Origin: Flavobacterium supellecticarium
GTDB lineage: Bacteria > Bacteroidota > Bacteroidia > Flavobacteriales > Flavobacteriaceae
Reading direction: 5' to 3'
DNA: 64,000 bases
NCBI RefSeq assembly: GCF_004801375.1
Contig: NZ_SSNZ01000008.1
Coordinates: forward strand, 101,903 to 165,902
Under the pieces are notes generated by a model, which did not search any database, was not told the origin of the DNA, and saw only the letters and a list, made by a program, of their open reading frames with translations. This document shows, piece after piece, positions 61,070-64,000 of this stretch. The first letter of the stretch is position 1; each line of letters begins with the position of its first letter. A program made the translations under genes and the position numbers.

Positions 61070-64000
61070 CTAATATACTCCGAAAATTAAGTGGAAAAGA
61101 TTGACACTTGTGAACCTTGTGGTTGACCCTCCGGGATTCATTACATTAATAATAAATCGCCCATTATCAAATATTCTCACTCTGGTTACGACCGTAGCAT
61201 GACCAAAAACAATTCTTTGTCCAGCAGAATTTACACCCCCACTGATTCCGGTATTATAATTTAAAACAACTGCCTTATTTGTACTCATTGTATTAGCAAT
61301 ATCACTAGCAGTCGAAACAGGGTTAGAAGTATTTATTGAAATTGGTCTTGCCCCATATCCAGCTTTACCATACATACGCCCGATTTCTACATCAGTAAGC
61401 CCTTGGCCATTTCCTGGTTCTAATGTTTGAAAGTAATTTTGATTTCTTCCATTACCATAATAATCGTCAACACTCTCAGCACAAGCATAATTACAATCAT
61501 ATTGTCCAGTTTGATTTACTTGTGGTATAGACAAATTTACGTCTACTGTTTTTGTTCCGCCATGCCAGAAATTTCTTCCATCAGTAGCAGCAGAAATTCC
61601 ACTAGAAATTCCACCAAGTAAGGCACCAGAAGCTCCTCCAATTACCCCATCTTTAGCTCCGTTCCATAATGCTTGTCCAAAGTTCTGTCCTGCTATTAAA
61701 CCATTTCCAAAACCTGTTGTAAATCCAGCACTAAACCCAGCTCCACCACCTATAGCTGCACCGGTTGCAAAACTTGTTGTTGCCGTCATTGCCGCTGAAG
61801 AACCAATAAATCCGGCACCAAAAGAACCTCCAATCATTGCAGAACTTATTCCTGCTCCTACACCTACACCTAATGCTCCTGCTGCTGCCCCAATTCCAAA
61901 ATATCCAAGACCTTTTAAGTTGAATTTTGCTCCATGTGTTGCCCAGTTTACAATTCCGCCAATAACGGCACCTATAATCAAATGTATAAACTCTCCGTCA
62001 GGATCGGTATATTTTAGGGGGTTGTTCCAACAATAGCCATACCGGTTATAGTTTTGGGTATTATAGGGATCCTGCACATAATTATCGGGCGAAAGGAAAC
62101 GGTGGAGTTTTGGGTCGTATATCCGTCCGTTCATATTGATAATCCCAACACCCTGTATATGCTCGTGTCCGGTATAACCACGATCGAGTAGTGTAAGTTT
62201 GTCTAGGTTATGACCATCTTTGTCCTGTACTTTTAGCAGTTTTCCCCAGGGATCAAAAAGTCGTTTTTCGACAAAATTTCCGTTTTGATCGGAGATTGCA
62301 ACTATGGTTCCCTGATAATCCCGATGCAGGTAAAGGTACTCGCTTGTGGTTCCATTGTCTTTAAAAACGACCGGAGCACTATAAGCATCACCACCTACAA
62401 AAAATACAAAAGTAGAGACACCTGTTTGCTGATTGGTGGTAATTTCCATCGAACCGTCGGTGGCATAATCCTTTCGGAAAGGCTGTTGTTCCGGGGCTTG
62501 TAATCCGCCGTAATACATGGTGTTTCGAAAATGATCGGATGTATAGGAAAAGGCTACTTTTTCCACCCCGGTTTCGGTAATGGAGATTGGTTTTTTAAAA
62601 AGGTCGTACATCACATGCAACTGACGCAAATCGGTTTTTGGATTTTCAGTTTTTCGAATTCGGATATCGTCAAACCAGACATTTCCACCACCGTTATTAT
62701 CGACCCGGATGTTTAGTTTTTTGATATGAGCCGGGACATATACGGTTCGTTCCAGATACACCCATTGGTGGGTCACCTCGGTATATTTGTCGGCCACGAG
62801 GGTATAATACCCGGTTTCAGTCTCGGAATTCATAAACAGAAAAATCTGAGAAGAAGGTCCGTCACTATATACCCATCCGGAAAACGTATAGGAAGCGCCA
62901 TGCGGGTTATCAATCGGAATCCAGTGATCGGAATGTAAGGTTTTATCCGAGTCGGTCGGATTATGAATTTTTAGCGAATATTTTCCGGATTTGACTTTGG
63001 AATCGTCGTAAGTCGGTTTGCCGAAGATGTCCCATCCGAATCCCAAATCCGACCATCCCTTTTGTTCTTCCATGCCATCATTAAAAATCCCTTCCCGGTT
63101 TTGATAGTAGGAAGCGTCCGCTATGTTCAAGTCGATGGAAGTGTTCTGATAGACTTTATTGACATCGGTATAGTTATACTGACCTAAAATATTTTTGGTA
63201 ATACGACCACGATCGTCGTAGTGCTGTTCTTCAATAAGCTGTTTTCCAATCCATAAGTCATCGATATAGAAAAAGGTTGTGGTTCCGACATCGTTACCCA
63301 TACCATCTTTATCGATATTTAAAGTGATATAAGGATATTGCGTAACCGTATGCTCGAATTCAAGAACACCATTTTGAGCATACCCTTTAAACGATTCATG
63401 ACCCAATCCACTATCCGGATCGTATTCCACTACCAATACACGAACTTTGTTGGTAGTTCCTTTGTCGACCTTAACTTTTAGGGCTAATTGGTCACCTGCT
63501 TTAGCCTGCGTTAACAATGTCTTTTTAACACCGGCATAGCCTTGTGTTGCGGTTACTTTTAGCTGGCCGTTCTCATTTGTTGGGATGGCTCCGAATTGTG
63601 TTCCGAATTCACCGGTTCCCGAGCGAAAATCGTCACTGTGAAGGGTTATGGTTTGGTTCTTCCATTGCACGAGTCGATCCTGATTGTCGTATTGAAAAGT
63701 AGCTGAATGGTTTAATAGATTGTTTTTTCGCGCGGTAAGATTTCCAGTTTGGATATCAAATTGTGTGGTTTGATTCAGCATAGGTCGTCCAGCGGAGGTA
63801 TTCCGATTGGGATGAAAGGTGTCAGCTTTAAGCAGATAACCATATTCGTCGTATTGATTGCCTAACTGTAAACCATTTCCAAAGGTTCCCCTTGTAAGTT
63901 GATCCCTGGAGTTTAGAGTATGTTCGGTCCATAAAACCTGACCGTTACTATCGTCGGATATCTGGTAGCGATAGCCCAGACGATAGCCATACCGAAAGGT
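61070..64000 (-). CDS. Rhs/YD-repeat protein with C39-like cysteine peptidase tip (5' end beyond window)
   Basis: The frame is open to the right edge, so at least 976 residues are encoded here and more lie beyond. YD-type repeats and two jelly-roll-like stretches (FFYIDDLWIG, VWFDDIRIRKTE) precede the Rhs core (FDPWGKLLKVQDKDG to YTDPDGEF). After DPDGEF there is a glycine-rich hydrophobic segment (about 100 residues), then a papain-fold domain with Cys (QYDCNYACAES, codon at 61493-61495), His (FGHATVVTRV) and Asn (NVMNPGG), as in C39-like peptidases. It probably kills or modifies neighbouring cells after release of the tip. A candidate immunity gene follows one base downstream. Confidence 0.8.
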   Translation of the reverse strand, partial: TFRYGYRLGYRYQISDDSNGQVLWTEHTLNSRDQLTRGTFGNGLQLGNQYDEYGYLLKADTFHPNRNTSAGRPMLNQTTQFDIQTGNLTARKNNLLNHSATFQYDNQDRLVQWKNQTITLHSDDFRSGTGEFGTQFGAIPTNENGQLKVTATQGYAGVKKTLLTQAKAGDQLALKVKVDKGTTNKVRVLVVEYDPDSGLGHESFKGYAQNGVLEFEHTVTQYPYITLNIDKDGMGNDVGTTTFFYIDDLWIGKQLIEEQHYDDRGRITKNILGQYNYTDVNKVYQNTSIDLNIADASYYQNREGIFNDGMEEQKGWSDLGFGWDIFGKPTYDDSKVKSGKYSLKIHNPTDSDKTLHSDHWIPIDNPHGASYTFSGWVYSDGPSSQIFLFMNSETETGYYTLVADKYTEVTHQWVYLERTVYVPAHIKKLNIRVDNNGGGNVWFDDIRIRKTENPKTDLRQLHVMYDLFKKPISITETGVEKVAFSYTSDHFRNTMYYGGLQAPEQQPFRKDYATDGSMEITTNQQTGVSTFVFFVGGDAYSAPVVFKDNGTTSEYLYLHRDYQGTIVAISDQNGNFVEKRLFDPWGKLLKVQDKDGHNLDKLTLLDRGYTGHEHIQGVGIINMNGRIYDPKLHRFLSPDNYVQDPYNTQNYNRYGYCWNNPLKYTDPDGEFIHLIIGAVIGGIVNWATHGAKFNLKGLGYFGIGAAAGALGVGVGAGISSAMIGGSFGAGFIGSSAAMTATTSFATGAAIGGGAGFSAGFTTGFGNGLIAGQNFGQALWNGAKDGVIGGASGALLGGISSGISAATDGRNFWHGGTKTVDVNLSIPQVNQTGQYDCNYACAESVDDYYGNGRNQNYFQTLEPGNGQGLTDVEIGRMYGKAGYGARPISINTSNPVSTASDIANTMSTNKAVVLNYNTGISGGVNSAGQRIVFGHATVVTRVRIFDNGRFIINVMNPGGSTTRFTSVNLFHLIFGVY
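61986..62280 (-). repeat. Rhs core DNA repeat, copy 2
   Basis: Partner of the repeat at 59838-60130, in the same orientation about 2.15 kb away. The sequence between the two copies carries exactly one effector tip and its candidate immunity gene. Confidence 0.8.

Overview
The window reads as chromosome of a low-GC member of the Bacteroidota, most likely Flavobacteriaceae and close to Flavobacterium. Four things point there: promoters of the TAnnTTTG (-7) type in front of many genes, several proteins with type IX secretion (T9SS) C-terminal sorting domains, a TonB-dependent receptor with a carboxypeptidase-like N-terminal domain, and a DnaE with a fused N-terminal exonuclease. No rRNA, tRNA, CRISPR array or insertion sequence was seen.

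Layout. 1-8.1 kb: housekeeping genes (DUF4271 membrane protein and hemD, a polyprenol-phosphate mannosyltransferase, a dihydroorotase, a DUF4296 lipoprotein, an NAD-dependent epimerase, tyrS, a LuxE-like ligase). 8.1-15.8 kb: a minus-strand block of secreted proteins: two paralogous beta-roll proteins flanking an M43 metalloprotease, then three T9SS cargo proteins of decreasing size, the last almost only a sorting domain. 15.9-21.9 kb: a beta-helix lipoprotein and a TonB receptor, divergent from a PhoB/PhoR-like two-component pair. 21.9-24.9 kb: a glycosyltransferase and trmB-LysE-alkyltransferase-like genes. 24.9-33 kb: an NtrC/NtrY-type pair divergent from a MacA/MacB-like ABC export operon, with a candidate enhancer dyad and sigma-54-like promoter between them. 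33.3-36.3 kb: Mrp/NifU iron-sulfur genes, ferredoxin-NADP reductase and a [2Fe-2S] ferredoxin.

36.4-42.5 kb holds the most intriguing set: a seven-gene operon of AdoMet decarboxylase, DUF4178, a small membrane protein, DUF350, a membrane-fused spermidine-synthase-like enzyme, an exported FAD amine-oxidase-like protein and a histidine-bearing polytopic membrane protein. It looks like a membrane-associated polyamine-type modification system rather than ordinary spermidine synthesis.

42.5-56.9 kb: DUF3050, an acyl-CoA dehydrogenase, rpsP-rimM-trmN6, a lipoprotein with inserted phage-fibre-like repeats, a TolC/EmrA/EmrB-like efflux operon, dnaE and thioredoxin. 57-64 kb: an accessory Rhs island on the minus strand, with one Rhs gene entering from the right edge and ending in a C39-like cysteine peptidase, a displaced second Rhs C-terminus with a different cysteine-histidine domain, candidate immunity genes, and decayed genes (one with an in-frame amber codon, one apparently lacking a normal start).
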